64,000 nucleotides of DNA from Mixophyes australis (Eukaryota > Chordata > Amphibia > Anura > Limnodynastidae). The stretch spans positions 43,553,824-43,617,823 of the forward strand of contig JAVHZZ010000009.1 of assembly GCA_036250195.1 (NCBI GenBank), in the 5' to 3' direction. Position numbers and translations under genes: made by a program. The notes under the pieces were generated by a model, which searched no databases, had not been told where the DNA came from, and was given only the letters and a program-made list of their open reading frames with translations. Each line of letters begins with the position of its first letter. Position 1 is the first letter of the stretch. Shown here in pieces: positions 22,880 through 33,449 of the stretch.

Positions 22880-23480
22880 ACCACCTTCTCCCCTGGCTCT
22901 CTCACACGTCTTCCTGCACTGTCTATCCCCCTGGCACTCACACATCTTCCTGCATCCTCTACCCCCTGGCTCTCTCACCCCTCTTCCTGCATCCTCTATC
23001 CCCTGGCTCTCTCACCCCTCTTCCTGTACCCCCTACCTCCCTGGCTCTCACCCCTCTTCCTGCACCCCCTTCCCCTTTTGCTCTCTCACCCACTTTCCCA
23101 GCACCCCCTTCCCCCTGGGTCTCTCACCCCCTCTCCCAGCAGCCCCTAACCCCTGGCTCTCTCACCCCTCTCCCAGCACCCCCTTTCCCTTTGGTTCTCT
23201 AACCCCCTCTCCCAGCAGCCCCTACCCCCTGGCGCTCTCACCTTTCTTCCAGCACCCCCTTCCCATTTGGCTCTCTCACCCCCTCTCCCTGCACCCCCTT
23301 CCCATTTGGCTCTCTCTCACCCCCTCTCCCTGCACCCCCTTCCCCTTTGGCTCTCTCACCCCCTCTCCCAGCAGCCCCTACTGCCTGGCTCTATCACCCC
23401 TCTCCCAGCACCCCCTTCCCCTTTGGATCTCTCACCCACTCTTCCAGAACACCCTTCCCCCTGGGTCTCTCACCCCCTCT
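22880..23480. repeat. C/T-rich tandem repeat, 33-38 bp units
   Basis: About 16 imperfect copies of CTGGCTCTCTCACCCCTCT followed by CCAGCACCCCCT variants. Open frames through it are repeat-derived. Confidence 0.85.
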
Positions 23481-23642
23481 CCCAGCAGCCTCTACCCCAC
23501 TGGCTCTCTCACACTCATGATCCCCACAATTTGCGGCACCCCCGTGACCCCCACGTAAATTGCGGGGGTGCCGCGAGTTGCGGGGATCATGAGTGTGAGA
23601 GAGCCAGTGGGGTAGGGGCTGCTGGGAGAGGGAGTGAGAGAC
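23465..23642. repeat. Long hairpin, arms about 80 bp
   Basis: The sequence from GTCTCTCACC (23465) to CGGCACCCCCG (23543) is the reverse complement of CGGGGGTGCCGCGA (about 23563) through GGAGTGAGAGAC (23642), with a short loop around GTGACCCCCACGTAAATTG. The left arm is the last unit of the C/T-rich repeat, so a repeat unit was inverted and duplicated. Confidence 0.88.
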
Positions 23643-24114
23643 AGTGCACAGCATAACAGGGGAGGGAGCTGAGGAGCGCGTAACAGAGGTGGCTGGTTCC
23701 CGGGGAGGAACCAGCCACCAGGAAGACAGGAGGAGTCGGGTCGGCCCATATAGCCATCGGCCGTTCTGGCATTTGCCAAAAGTGCCAGATGGCCAGTCCG
23801 GCCTGACCACTCACAATATATATTGTATATACTTATCAGCTCATTTTAACAATTTACTTTTTCGTTTTCCCTTTTTCCTTTCCTTTTTCAACAACTTTCA
23901 CATAGCAATGTCTTGATGAATCTAGTGCTTATTTGTTGCTTATTAAGATCAATTTAATGGTGTTCAATGCAGAAAGATATCAAAGCACTAAATTTCTTTT
24001 ACCCATAACCTTACTTACATTATCACCTTAGCAGAAGGAATTCTCCAAACGGTATATTTCAAGTATTCATGAATCGATTATATCAATCATGCTAAGGTCA
24101 CAGAATATATATAT

Positions 24115-24594
24115 TGTAACAAAGGGAGGCATTTTTCTGACAAGAGGCAGAGAAAGTATACAAACAGAATAAAACATTGGCACAGTTATGCACCTAGGTT
24201 GAGATTAAACTAGGTAAAAACGTATGTGTAGTTTAAAGTTTGTTAACTTACATGATTTCCTCTCAGCAAACAGACAGGGTGTGTCTGGGCAAACAGAGCC
24301 AATGATGGGTGTTTTCTTTTAAAGAGAAGGTGGGTGTGTCACCTGTCCATCAAGCTAAGGCTGGGGGAGGAGTAACACGTATAAAAGCTTGTTTGTGCCA
24401 TTTGTTCAGAGAGATCAATGCTGGGGAAGCTGGTTGGTCTTGAGAGAGCTGAGCTATGTCTAGCTAGCGTTTAGGGTCTCCAAGAAATGCTGTGAAATCT
24501 GTACGGTGTCAAAACATTTACCATCTGACAATAAAACTACATAAAAGGAAGAAGTTGTTCGCGTGTGCTTCTGAAGTAGCGGGCTTTTGCCACA
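24115..24594 (+). repeat. 5' LTR of Gmr1-like element
   Basis: TGTAACAAAGG start and TTTTGCCACA end. TATAAAAG at about 24380 is a probable TATA box and AATAAAAC near 24531 a polyadenylation signal. Confidence 0.92.
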
Positions 24595-24596
24595 AG

Positions 24597-24614
24597 TGGT
24601 GTCAGAAGTGGGAT
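24597..24614 (+). promoter_or_regulatory. Primer-binding site, tRNA-Leu
   Basis: TGGTGTCAGAAGTGGGAT lies two bases after the 5' LTR and complements the 3' end of vertebrate tRNA-Leu(CAA) plus CCA over 18 bases, as I recall that tRNA. Confidence 0.8.
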
Positions 24615-24660
24615 ACTCCGGGAAGCAAGTTTCCGCTACCCAACCCGCGCAGACGTCAAC

Positions 24661-27600
24661 ATGGAGGAAGTACTGAGAACCCTCGTGAATGTGGCCGCTG
24701 CGCAGCAAGAACAGCAAGCTCAGATGCTACCAGTTGCCGAGGCACAGGTGGAAACCACAAGGCTCTTAAGAGAAGAGTTAAGCCAGGTGAGGCATGACAG
24801 AAATGAACCACTTGGTCCTGTTCTCCAGAAAATGTCGCCAGGTGATGACATAGAAGCATATCTGGTGTCCTTTGAGAGACTTGCAAAAAGGGTAAAATGG
24901 CCTCCTAAAGACTGGGCTGAGAGGCTGGCGCCATATCTGACTGGTGAAGCTCAGCGAGCTTATATGGATCTAGATGAGGAACGGGCCTCTGACTATCTGT
25001 GCCTAAAGTCTGAGATATTGGCTCACATTGGAGTTTCTGGGCCAGGCCGAGCCCAGCGCTATCACCAATGGCGCTATGATAAAGAAAAACCGGTCAGAGC
25101 ACAAGTGGCTGAGCTTTCTAAAATTTTAAAGAAATGGCTGCAGCCTGAGGAGAATTTGCCTTCTCGGATTATTGAAGTTCTGGCGATAGATCACTGCATC
25201 CGGGGGCTGAACCGCGATTTGCAAAGGTGGGTTCTGCAATCAGACCCACAAACTTATGAAGAGCTTGCCACCGTGGTAGAAAGGTTTTGTGTGCTACAGC
25301 AAATGACTAAAGAACCGGCATTTGTGCCAAAGCCGCTGCCACGCCAAAAGCCAGGTTTGACAATCCTTGCTACAGGGCCCAATGGCAAAACTGCTACGGA
25401 CAGAGGGCCAGGTGCAAAGCTGTCTAATCTGAAGTGTTTTGAATGTGGTGAGCCGGGCCACTTTAATGCAGAGTGTCCTAAACTACCGGAACCCATGGAC
25501 TGTTCCGTGGCACATATTGGGCCTGCTTTTCCAAGCTGTTTTACCATGAGTCCCACATCAGGAAGTCCATGTTTGTTCCCGGTGACTGTGCTAATCAACC
25601 AAAACCTTGTTCTGGCCTTGGTTGACTCGGGGAGTGAACTCTCATTGGTTTCCAGCTCTGCCTTACCCGAAACCATAACTTCTCGGTTGCCCAAGGTGAA
25701 GGTTCTTTGCGTACATGGCATGACAGAGGAGTATGAAAGAACAATACTACCAGTCACAATCAAAGACAAAACTTTTATGGTGGTAGCTGCCATAGCACCT
25801 AAACTCCTATATCCACTCATTTTGGGGCGAGACTTCCCACTGTTTAATGATGTCCTCGGTGAGCGGATCCGGCCGGACATGCCGGCAATTGATGCAACGG
25901 TCGGAAGCCCGGTCTTAAAGGAACCGCCTAAGAATCCACAACATCTGGGCATCGATCTTTGTGAACCGCCAAACCGGAATGCCATCCTGGGAGTCACAGC
26001 AGGAGTTCCACAAAAGCATCCACCTGCGGGGAAACATGGACAGTCCAAACTAGTATTGGTCGGTGAAGTCGCAGGTGAGCCCACCCCGCCTGTCAGTGAG
26101 GATACAGACTGGTCCGCAATACCAATTTTGTTTCCTTTGCGGGACTTTGCTCGAGACCAACTTAATGATGCCACTTTGGAACATGCCTTCAAAAGTGTGA
26201 CTGAGGTAAATGGGGTAGCAAAAGCCGCCCAGCCTGCAGAAGGTATACCATATTTTATTGTTAAAAATAATTTTCTGTATAGAGTTGCTACTGTACAGGG
26301 GGATAAAGTAGAACAATTAATGGTTCCTCAGGTCCATGTAACCCTAGTGTTAAAAGCAGCACATACACATGTCTGTGGGGGACACCTAGGGGATGATAAA
26401 ACACGGGAACGAGTTCTGCTTAGGTTTTACTGCCCCGGTGTACACATTGCAGTGAAAAAGTATTGCCGGTCCTGTCCCATTTGTCAGAGAACCTGTCCCA
26501 AACCCATGTACAGGGCACCTCTCATTCCAATTCCAATAGTACAAGTTCCCTTTGAACGGATAGCTATGGACCTTGAAGGGCCACTGGAAAAATCTGCACG
26601 TGGGCACCAATATATACTAGTGGTGCTTGACTATGCAACCGGGTATCCAGAGGCAATTTCCCTACAAAACATAAAGTCCAGCACCATAGCTAAGGAACTT
26701 GTATTTATGTTTACACGCTTGGGAATACCCAAAGAAATTCTCACAGATCAGGGTACTCCATTCATGTCTAAACTAATGAAGGACATGTGCCAGTTGCTAA
26801 GGGTTACGGCGCTTCACACCTCTTTATACCATCCACAAACAGATGGCTTGGTGGAACGCTTTAACCGCACATTAAAGCACATGCTCAGGAAAGCAGTGGC
26901 TCAAGAAAAAAAAGATTGGGACACTCTTATTCCCAATTTGATGTTTGCCATCCGTGAGGTACCTCAAGCTTCAACAGGGTTTAGTCCCTTTGAGTTATTG
27001 TTTGGGAGACAGCTCAGGGGTATCTTGGATATGTTAAAAGAAGGGTGGGAGCAGCAAGGTCACAGGGAGCCAAATCTGGTACAATTTGTGTCACAAATGT
27101 ATGAGAGGCTAGGAAAGATAGGGCCCATTGTGCAGCAACATGTAAATGAAGCTCAGGAACGACAGAGAAAAGGTTATGATAAAAGTGCTGTTGTTCAATC
27201 TTTTAAGCCTGGGGACAAGGTCCTAGTCCTGGTTCCCACCCAGGAAAGCAAACTTTTCACCCATTGGCAGGGTCCATATGAAGTTCTAGAGGCTGTCGGT
27301 CCTGTCAATTACAGAGTCTGCCAGTTAGGTAGGAGAAGGGAGGAGCAAATATACCATGTTAACCTCCTAAAACCTTGGCATGATGAGGAAACCTCTCCTC
27401 AGGTAGTGAGTACTGCCATTGAAAAGTCTGAAGTGCCCATAGAGCCAGCTTTGTCCATTCAGCAGAGACAACAGACTGAAGAAATGATTCGCCGGAACAG
27501 GGATGTCTACTCTTCCATTCCTGAGCGCACTACCTTAATCGAACACGACATTTTCACTGCGCCAGGAGTCATTGTAAAGCAGAAGCCTTATCGTATTCCA

Positions 27601-28866
27601 GAAGCCAGATGGGTGGACGTGAGGAAGGAGGTCGAGAAGATGCTCCAGTTAGATGTAATTGAAGAGTCCACTAGTGAATGGAATAGTCCCATTGTGCTTG
27701 TCCCGAAACCCAATGGGACAATAAGGTTCTGCAATGACTTTAGGTGCCTAAACAGTATGTCACAGTTTGATGCCTATCCGATGCCACGTGTGGATGAACT
27801 AGTGGAAAATCTTGCTGGTAGCAATTATTTAACAACCCTTGATCCAACAAAGGGTTATTGGCAAGTTCCCCTGACTCCACGGCCAAGCCAGAGACTGCAT
27901 TTTCCACCCCTGATGGTCTCTATCAATATAAAGTCCTACCCCCTTGCATGGGACACCTGCCACCTTCCAAAGGGCCATGAATAAATTGCTACAACCTCAC
28001 ACAGCTTATGCAGCCGCTTACCTGGACGATATAGTGATTTATACCCCAGACTGGGGATCACATTTAGCCAAAGTTGAGGCGGTCTTAGCTTCATTAAGGT
28101 CAGCAGGATTAACAGCTAACCCAGAGAAATGTGCCATAGCCATTAGAGAAGCCAAATATTTGGGGTACATTGTTGGTCGAGGGCATGTAAAACCCCAGCT
28201 AGACAAAGTGGAGGCAGTCAAAAATTGGGCAAGACCAGAGAAAAAGTCGCAGTTAAGAACCTTTTTAGGCTTAGTAGGTTACTACAGGCGGTTTGTAAGC
28301 CACTTCGCCACTAGAGCTGCTCCACTTACGGACATGTTAAAAAAAAGTTGTCCAGATAGATTAACCTGGTCTGACTCTGCAGAAACCGGCTGGTCTGATC
28401 TTCGGTTAGCTCTTTGTTCCTCTCCAGTTCTACAAGCACCAGATTTTACCCGGAGGTTCTTCCTCCAAACTGATGCTTCTGGTGTTGGCTTAGGTGCAGT
28501 CTTGTCACAGGAGAAGAATGGAGTAGAAAACCCTGTCTTGTACCTAAGTCGGAAGTTGCTTCCAAGTGAACAAAAATATGCCACTGTGGAGAAAGAATGT
28601 CTCGCCTAAAATGGGCTACAGAAACTCTGCGCTATTATCTCCTAGGCAGAGAGTTCACCTTAATAACAGACCATGCACCATTAAGATGGATGCAGAACAA
28701 CCGGGAGGTAAATGCCAAGGTAACCCGCTGGTTCTTGGCACTGCAACCTTTCAAGTTCTCAGTAGAACATAGACCTGGGATTCTGCACAAGAATGCAGAT
28801 GCATTGTCACGAAAATATGCGCTCCTCGCGAAGTCCGCGTCCCCCTACTTGGAGATGCTAGGGGGA
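24661..28866 (+). pseudogene. gag-pol: Gag-Pol of Gmr1-like element (integrase before RT), frameshifted
   Basis: From the ATG at 24661 the frame is open for 1,107 codons. The gag capsid, about residues 50-215, reads like a SCAN domain (ERLAKRVKWPPKDWAERLAP, LTGEAQRAY). Then follow a zinc knuckle CFECGEPGHFNAEC at about 259-272, protease VDSGSELSLVSS near 320, the integrase zinc domain (H...H..C..C) near 570-610, and integrase core with MDLEGP, LTDQGTPF and NGLVERFNR-like TDGLVERFNRTL. Reverse transcriptase comes only after integrase, starting near 1010 with VPKPNGTIRFCNDF. The frame breaks near 27893-27950 inside RT; the next frame carries YLDDIVIY near 28020 and RNase H QTDASGVGL. It breaks again near 28604 and continues with TDHAPLRWM. 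After the last break the frame runs into the 3' LTR without a stop before the hAT insertion. At least three small indels disable it. Confidence 0.9.
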
Positions 28867-28870
28867 GGGA
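28859..28870 (+). promoter_or_regulatory. Polypurine tract of Gmr1-like element
   Basis: TAGGGGGAGGGA-type purine run two bases upstream of the 3' LTR. Confidence 0.7.
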
Positions 28871-28872
28871 TG

Positions 28873-28979
28873 TGTAACAAAGGGAGGCATTTTTCTGACA
28901 AGAGGCAGAGAAAGTATACAAACAGAATAAAACTTTGGCACAGTTATGCACCTAGGTTGAGATTAAACCAGGTAAAAAC
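28873..28979 (+). repeat. 3' LTR, left piece
   Basis: Matches the first 107 bases of the 5' LTR with two differences and ends in GTAAAAAC, the left copy of the hAT target duplication (28972-28979). Confidence 0.92.
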
Positions 28980-28986
28980 TAGGGAT

Positions 28987-29130
28987 GAGCGCACTCGGAT
29001 TTATGAAATCCGAGCCCACCCGAACGTTGCCGATCCGAGTCAGATCCGAGACAGATCCGGGTATTGGCGCCAAATTCAAATCTGAAACTGAGGCTCTGAC
29101 TCATAATCCCGTTGTCGGATCTCGCGATAC
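28987..29130. promoter_or_regulatory. Left subterminal ATCCGA motif cluster
   Basis: At least five copies of ATCCGA/TCGGAT in both orientations lie within 150 bp of the left terminus (about 28996, 29008, 29032, 29043, 29117, 29132). The right subterminal region 43812-43905 has similar motifs. hAT transposases typically bind short subterminal repeats; that these are the sites here is inferred. Confidence 0.6.
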
Positions 29131-29230
29131 TCGGATCCTATAAATTCCCCGCTAGTCGCCGCCATCTTCACTCGGGCATTGATCAGGGTAGAGGGAGGGT
29201 GTGTTAGGTGGTCCTCTGTCCTGGTAGATC

Positions 29231-29298
29231 TCGTGCTGTGCTGTTTAGTTCTGTGCTGTGCTGTACTGTGCTGTGCTGTGCTGTGCTGTGTTCTGCAG
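29231..29298. repeat. CTGTG-rich tandem tract
   Basis: Repeated GTGCT/CTGTG units in the 5' non-coding part of the hAT. Confidence 0.8.
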
Positions 29299-30038
29299 TA
29301 TCAGTCCAGTGGTGCTGTGTGCTGTGCTCTGTCCTTCTGAGGTCAGTGGTGCTGCTGGGTCCAGTGCTGTGTCCTGTTCAGTCCAGTGGTGCTGTGTCCT
29401 GTGCTCTGTGCTTCTAAGGGCATAGTTATTTTCCCAATATTCCCCTGTGTTTAAAAAAATAAAAAAAAGTTATTTAAAAAAATACCAAAAACTAATTTAA
29501 TTTTTTTTAATTACCACAAAATTTGCACAACCAATCCTGCAGTATAAGTCCATTGGTACTGCAATATTACAAAGTTCACACATTCTGCAGTATCAGTCCA
29601 GTGGTGCTGTGTCCTGTGCTCTGTCCTGCTGAGTTCCGTAGTGCTGCTGGGTCCTGTGCCGTGTCCTGTTAATGTTTTTATTGAAAAAGTATTGCAACAA
29701 ATACATACAAACTGAAACAAGTTGTAGCACTTATGTAAAAATTCAAAACATAGGATACTACATTTAGGGGTAGAATGCCCCACACACGAGAGTCCCAATT
29801 TAAAATGTCCATAGCAAGAACAACATAAAATATTAAGTGCCCACAACCAAATATACAATCAAAATACAATCAACTATACAATTATAGCATAACTAGTACT
29901 ATATACACTGCAAGCAAAGAGAAATTGATCCAATCTTTTAGACATATGCAACCGCACATAAAAAAGATGTTAACTCAAAATCTAGGGGGGTGCAGGACAG
30001 AAAAGCCATAGATGAAGAGACCCCAGACTTTGACCCCC

Positions 30039-33000
30039 TTACGGAGGTCTCAGACCCCGCCACAGTCTGACCCAGCTTGTATTGTCCATCCGGGACCTCT
30101 CCATATCCCTGAGTCTCCACACCCCGTGAAGAATGTCACCCGCCACCACATCACAAGGGAGGACTTTCCGTCTAATTGAGACCTGACACCGTGCATTCCA
30201 CGTGATGTACCGGACTACTAAGCAGACTAGAAAAAGGGTGGTCAAATCAATATCCCAGCACCTACCCTTGAGCGCTCCATAAACCCACTCAGGGTAACTA
30301 AGCCCCGAAAGGCAGGGAATGCCCAAGGCACCAGAAACCCTCTTGTAAACTTCTACATTGAAGGGACATCTGAGCAAAAAATGGTCCATCGTCTCCACCT
30401 CCCCTAGACACTCCTCCCGTGGGCAACCACGATCATCGGCATTTCTGTGCTTCAAATTTCCCCTCACGTAGAGTCTCCCATGAAAAGAGAGCCAGGCAAT
30501 GTCCAAATATTTCGGGGGGACCCTCCGGGAATTAACCAGAGCCAGCCCCTCCGAACACACACTACCTGGGCAGTCCTTCAGTGACAGCTGTTCCGAGAAG
30601 TGGGAGCACAAAATTCTCCTCTCCAACTCCTTCCTAGAGAAGCCTTTGACTTCCCCCACCTCCAAGCCCCAACACCTTGTCACCTTCAAGCAAAGAGTCA
30701 CGTAGGCCGGGAGATATCCATGCCGGACCCGGAAACTTTTTACCGCACCTCCCTCCATCCAGACGCTGAGGAAGGGATGCACCCAGACTCTAAACCCCTC
30801 TACCCATCGAGGAGGGGTCTCTAAAAAGAGACTCCCCAGATGTAACTTGAGGAAGGTGGTTAGAAAGAAGAGCACTGGGTTTACCATCCCCAGGCCTCCC
30901 TCCCTCCTCGATTTATAGGTCACAGTTCGCTTAATGAGGTTCAACCGGTTCCCCCATAAGAGCTGGAAAAACACGGCATAGACCTTGGTCCATAAAGACT
31001 CCGGCAAGAGGCACACGTAACTAACGTACATAAAAACTGGAATCAGGAAGGTCTTGATCAAGTCTACCCTTTCCCTCAGAGATAGCTTCCACCTCTTCCA
31101 GCTCTCTACTTTCTGGGTAGCTACAACCAGTCTAGCCTCCCAATTTTGACTGGCATAATCACCAGGGCCGAATTTAATGCCCAAGATCTTGATCTCCTGG
31201 CTGGCCCGGGGGAGGGTGTCCGGAAGGTCAAACTGCTGGCCTTCCTCCCCCATCCAGAAAACCTCACTCTTCTCCTGGTTTACCTCTGAGCCACTGGCCT
31301 CGGAGTACCCACGGATTAGAGTTGCCACCTCCAATGCCTCCGCGGGACTCGACAAGACAACAGTGACATCATCGGCGTAGGCCACGACCCTCAGCGGACG
31401 ACCTGGGCCCAGTCGCACCCCCTCTGCAGTGCTGCCACCTAACCTCCGAATGAAGGGGTCGATGGCGAACACATATAGAAGGGGGCTCAGGGGGCAACCC
31501 TGCCTTACACCAGAGTCAACCGCGAAGGCCGGACCCACCCAACCATTCACAAGAGGGAAGCTCTCGGCCTGCCTGTAGATTGTTTGTAACCAATTAACCA
31601 CCCGCACTGGGAGCCCATACCACAGAAGGAGAGCCCACAGGTACTCATGATTTACCCGATCAAAAGCCTTCGACTGATCCAACGCTAGTAAGTATTTCCC
31701 CCACTTCTCAGAACGGCAGCGTTCAATGGCCTCCCGGACCCCAAGGACAGCACTAAACGTGCTGCGGCCCTTCACGGTGCAGTGCTGGGAGGGAGAAAGA
31801 ATCTGGCCAGAAATCGTCATCAGCCTGTTAAAAATTACCTTTGCCAGAATCTTCCTGTCAGTATTGAGAAGGGCTATGGGGCGCCAGTTCTCAATTCGTG
31901 ACGGGTCCTTCCCTTTAGATAATAAAATAAGAGCAGACAGCCTCATGGAGGGAGGAAGGATTCCTCTGCCCAGGCTCTCATTGAATACCTCCACAAGACG
32001 AGGGGTCAAAAGGTCTTTAAAGGTCTTATAAAACTCGGAGGTCAAGCCGTCCGGTCCTGGTGACTTCTTCATAGATAATTGATCTATGGCCACTTTGACC
32101 TCATCTGCTGTTATCTCATCACCCAAGGCATCAAACAAACTGTCAGGACTCACAAGTCCGGGTGTCTCCCTCAGAAACCGGTCCATCTTTTCTCTGATGA
32201 GTGGCTTCTCAGACAAAAGAGAGGAGTAGAAAGACCGTACAACACCGAGAATGCCCTCCTTATCTTTCCTGAGAACACCCCCGGCATCACACAGGCCCCT
32301 CACCTCCTTAGCATTGACCGACTTCCTACAACTCTGGTAAGGATCAGGTGAGTGGTATTTTCCATAATCCCTCTCCAGAGCCAAGGAAGCAAACCGGTCG
32401 TACTGTAACTCCTTCATCCGAGCCTTCACCCGGGAGATCTCCCCACCATCTCCCTGCCCAGAGATCAAGAACCCTAATTTCCTTCTCAAGGCCTGGTAGG
32501 AATTTTCATTCAGCAAGTTCTTTCTGGCTACGAGGTTGCGGAAAAAGCTCCTAGTCCTCTTCTTACACACCTCCCACCACTCAGACCTACTCCATCCCGC
32601 CTCCAAAAGTGACTCCTGTGCTTCAAAGAAGTCACTGAACGACTGTCTGATCACCTCCTCCTCAAGGAGCCTAGGGTTCAGGCACCAAAGGCCCCTACCT
32701 TTCTGAGAAGTTTCTGAGGCGTTCAAGGATACACACAGGCAAATGTGATCGGAGAACTCCACAGGCCTCAGCACTGGTGCCAAAGTCGTTGAGCCCTCCT
32801 TAACAAAAATCCTGTCTATTCTAGATCTACAACTACCTCTCATAAAGGTGAAACCCGTGAGGTCTGGGAAATGGCGAACGTGCACATCCACCAGACCTGC
32901 CTGCCTAACCATGTTAACTAAAAAATTAGAATCGTAGCCCAAAGTAGTCTTTGCGCCCCCCCTGTCTTTGGGCCTGATGATGGTGTTGAAATCACCTGCA

Positions 33001-33422
33001 AAAACCAACTGCCGGGCTGTAAAAAGGTACGGTTTTATCTCCCCGAAAAGGCATTTCCTGTCCCACTTGCTTTGAGGACCATAGATATTAATTAGTCTCA
33101 GGTTATGCCCCCTCAGGTTGACATCTAAAATCATACATCTACCTACCTGTAACTCTATAACTCGCTGGAGAGTTATCATGTCGGTAAAAAGGACCGCCAA
33201 CCCACTGTACGGCTCAGCCGCAAGAGACCAGAATGAGGGGCCACGTCTCCACTCCCGCTTCGCCTTATGGAGGTCCGCGAGCTGCCCCACCCTAGTCTCC
33301 TGCAAAAATAAAATGTCAACCTCAAGCGTGTTGAAAAAATTGAAGGCCATATAGCGAGCACGTTCAGACAAGATGGATGCCACGTTAATAGTGGCAAACT
33401 TTATGGGCTGGGAAACTGCCAT
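30039..33422 (-). CDS. LINE ORF2: APE-type endonuclease and reverse transcriptase
   Basis: 1,127 residues from an ATG at 33422. Residues 1-240 form an apurinic-endonuclease-like domain: ATINVASI at the start, FLQETR with the catalytic glutamate, NIYGP, VFAGDFNTI, SRIDRIFV and a terminal FSDHICL. Reverse transcriptase occupies about 420-720, with KSPGPDGLTSEFYK, ALDQSKAFDRVNHEYL, SGVRQGCPLSPLLYV and the catalytic YADDVTVV. The C-terminus has a zinc motif C..EC...H..L.CP near 1040. In retrotransposition this protein nicks target DNA and primes reverse transcription of the LINE RNA. It is in the same frame as the zinc-knuckle ORF, separated by a stop and 27 bases. No disabling mutation is seen. 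Confidence 0.95.
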   Translation of the reverse strand: MAVSQPIKFATINVASILSERARYMAFNFFNTLEVDILFLQETRVGQLADLHKAKREWRRGPSFWSLAAEPYSGLAVLFTDMITLQRVIELQVGRCMILDVNLRGHNLRLINIYGPQSKWDRKCLFGEIKPYLFTARQLVFAGDFNTIIRPKDRGGAKTTLGYDSNFLVNMVRQAGLVDVHVRHFPDLTGFTFMRGSCRSRIDRIFVKEGSTTLAPVLRPVEFSDHICLCVSLNASETSQKGRGLWCLNPRLLEEEVIRQSFSDFFEAQESLLEAGWSRSEWWEVCKKRTRSFFRNLVARKNLLNENSYQALRRKLGFLISGQGDGGEISRVKARMKELQYDRFASLALERDYGKYHSPDPYQSCRKSVNAKEVRGLCDAGGVLRKDKEGILGVVRSFYSSLLSEKPLIREKMDRFLRETPGLVSPDSLFDALGDEITADEVKVAIDQLSMKKSPGPDGLTSEFYKTFKDLLTPRLVEVFNESLGRGILPPSMRLSALILLSKGKDPSRIENWRPIALLNTDRKILAKVIFNRLMTISGQILSPSQHCTVKGRSTFSAVLGVREAIERCRSEKWGKYLLALDQSKAFDRVNHEYLWALLLWYGLPVRVVNWLQTIYRQAESFPLVNGWVGPAFAVDSGVRQGCPLSPLLYVFAIDPFIRRLGGSTAEGVRLGPGRPLRVVAYADDVTVVLSSPAEALEVATLIRGYSEASGSEVNQEKSEVFWMGEEGQQFDLPDTLPRASQEIKILGIKFGPGDYASQNWEARLVVATQKVESWKRWKLSLRERVDLIKTFLIPVFMYVSYVCLLPESLWTKVYAVFFQLLWGNRLNLIKRTVTYKSRREGGLGMVNPVLFFLTTFLKLHLGSLFLETPPRWVEGFRVWVHPFLSVWMEGGAVKSFRVRHGYLPAYVTLCLKVTRCWGLEVGEVKGFSRKELERRILCSHFSEQLSLKDCPGSVCSEGLALVNSRRVPPKYLDIAWLSFHGRLYVRGNLKHRNADDRGCPREECLGEVETMDHFLLRCPFNVEVYKRVSGALGIPCLSGLSYPEWVYGALKGRCWDIDLTTLFLVCLVVRYITWNARCQVSIRRKVLPCDVVAGDILHGVWRLRDMERSRMDNTSWVRLWRGLRPP

Positions 33423-33449
33423 TCTGAGTTATAGCAAGTAGGACCCAGA

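Larger units (their letters stand above)
18611..23805. mobile_element. Large non-autonomous hAT (5.2 kb), TSD ACCACTCA
   Basis: Ends CAGGGCCGGACTAG and CCAGTCCGGCCTG form a terminal inverted repeat related to that of the element at 5028-6493. A perfect 8-bp duplication ACCACTCA flanks it (18603-18610 and 23806-23813). No transposase is present. Its contents are a MITE (18684), a GT microsatellite, a 27-bp minisatellite, a 35-bp degenerate repeat, a solo LTR, a C/T-rich repeat and a hairpin. The element probably grew by repeat expansion and later insertions. Confidence 0.85.

Noticed and set aside
22738..23558. Proline/serine/leucine-rich frames up to 234 codons
   Set aside because: They arise from the C/T-rich tandem repeat inside a hAT; no start context or domain.
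25254..26192. Minus-strand frame of 312 codons
   Set aside because: It is an antisense shadow of the Gmr1-like gag-pol with no recognisable domain.
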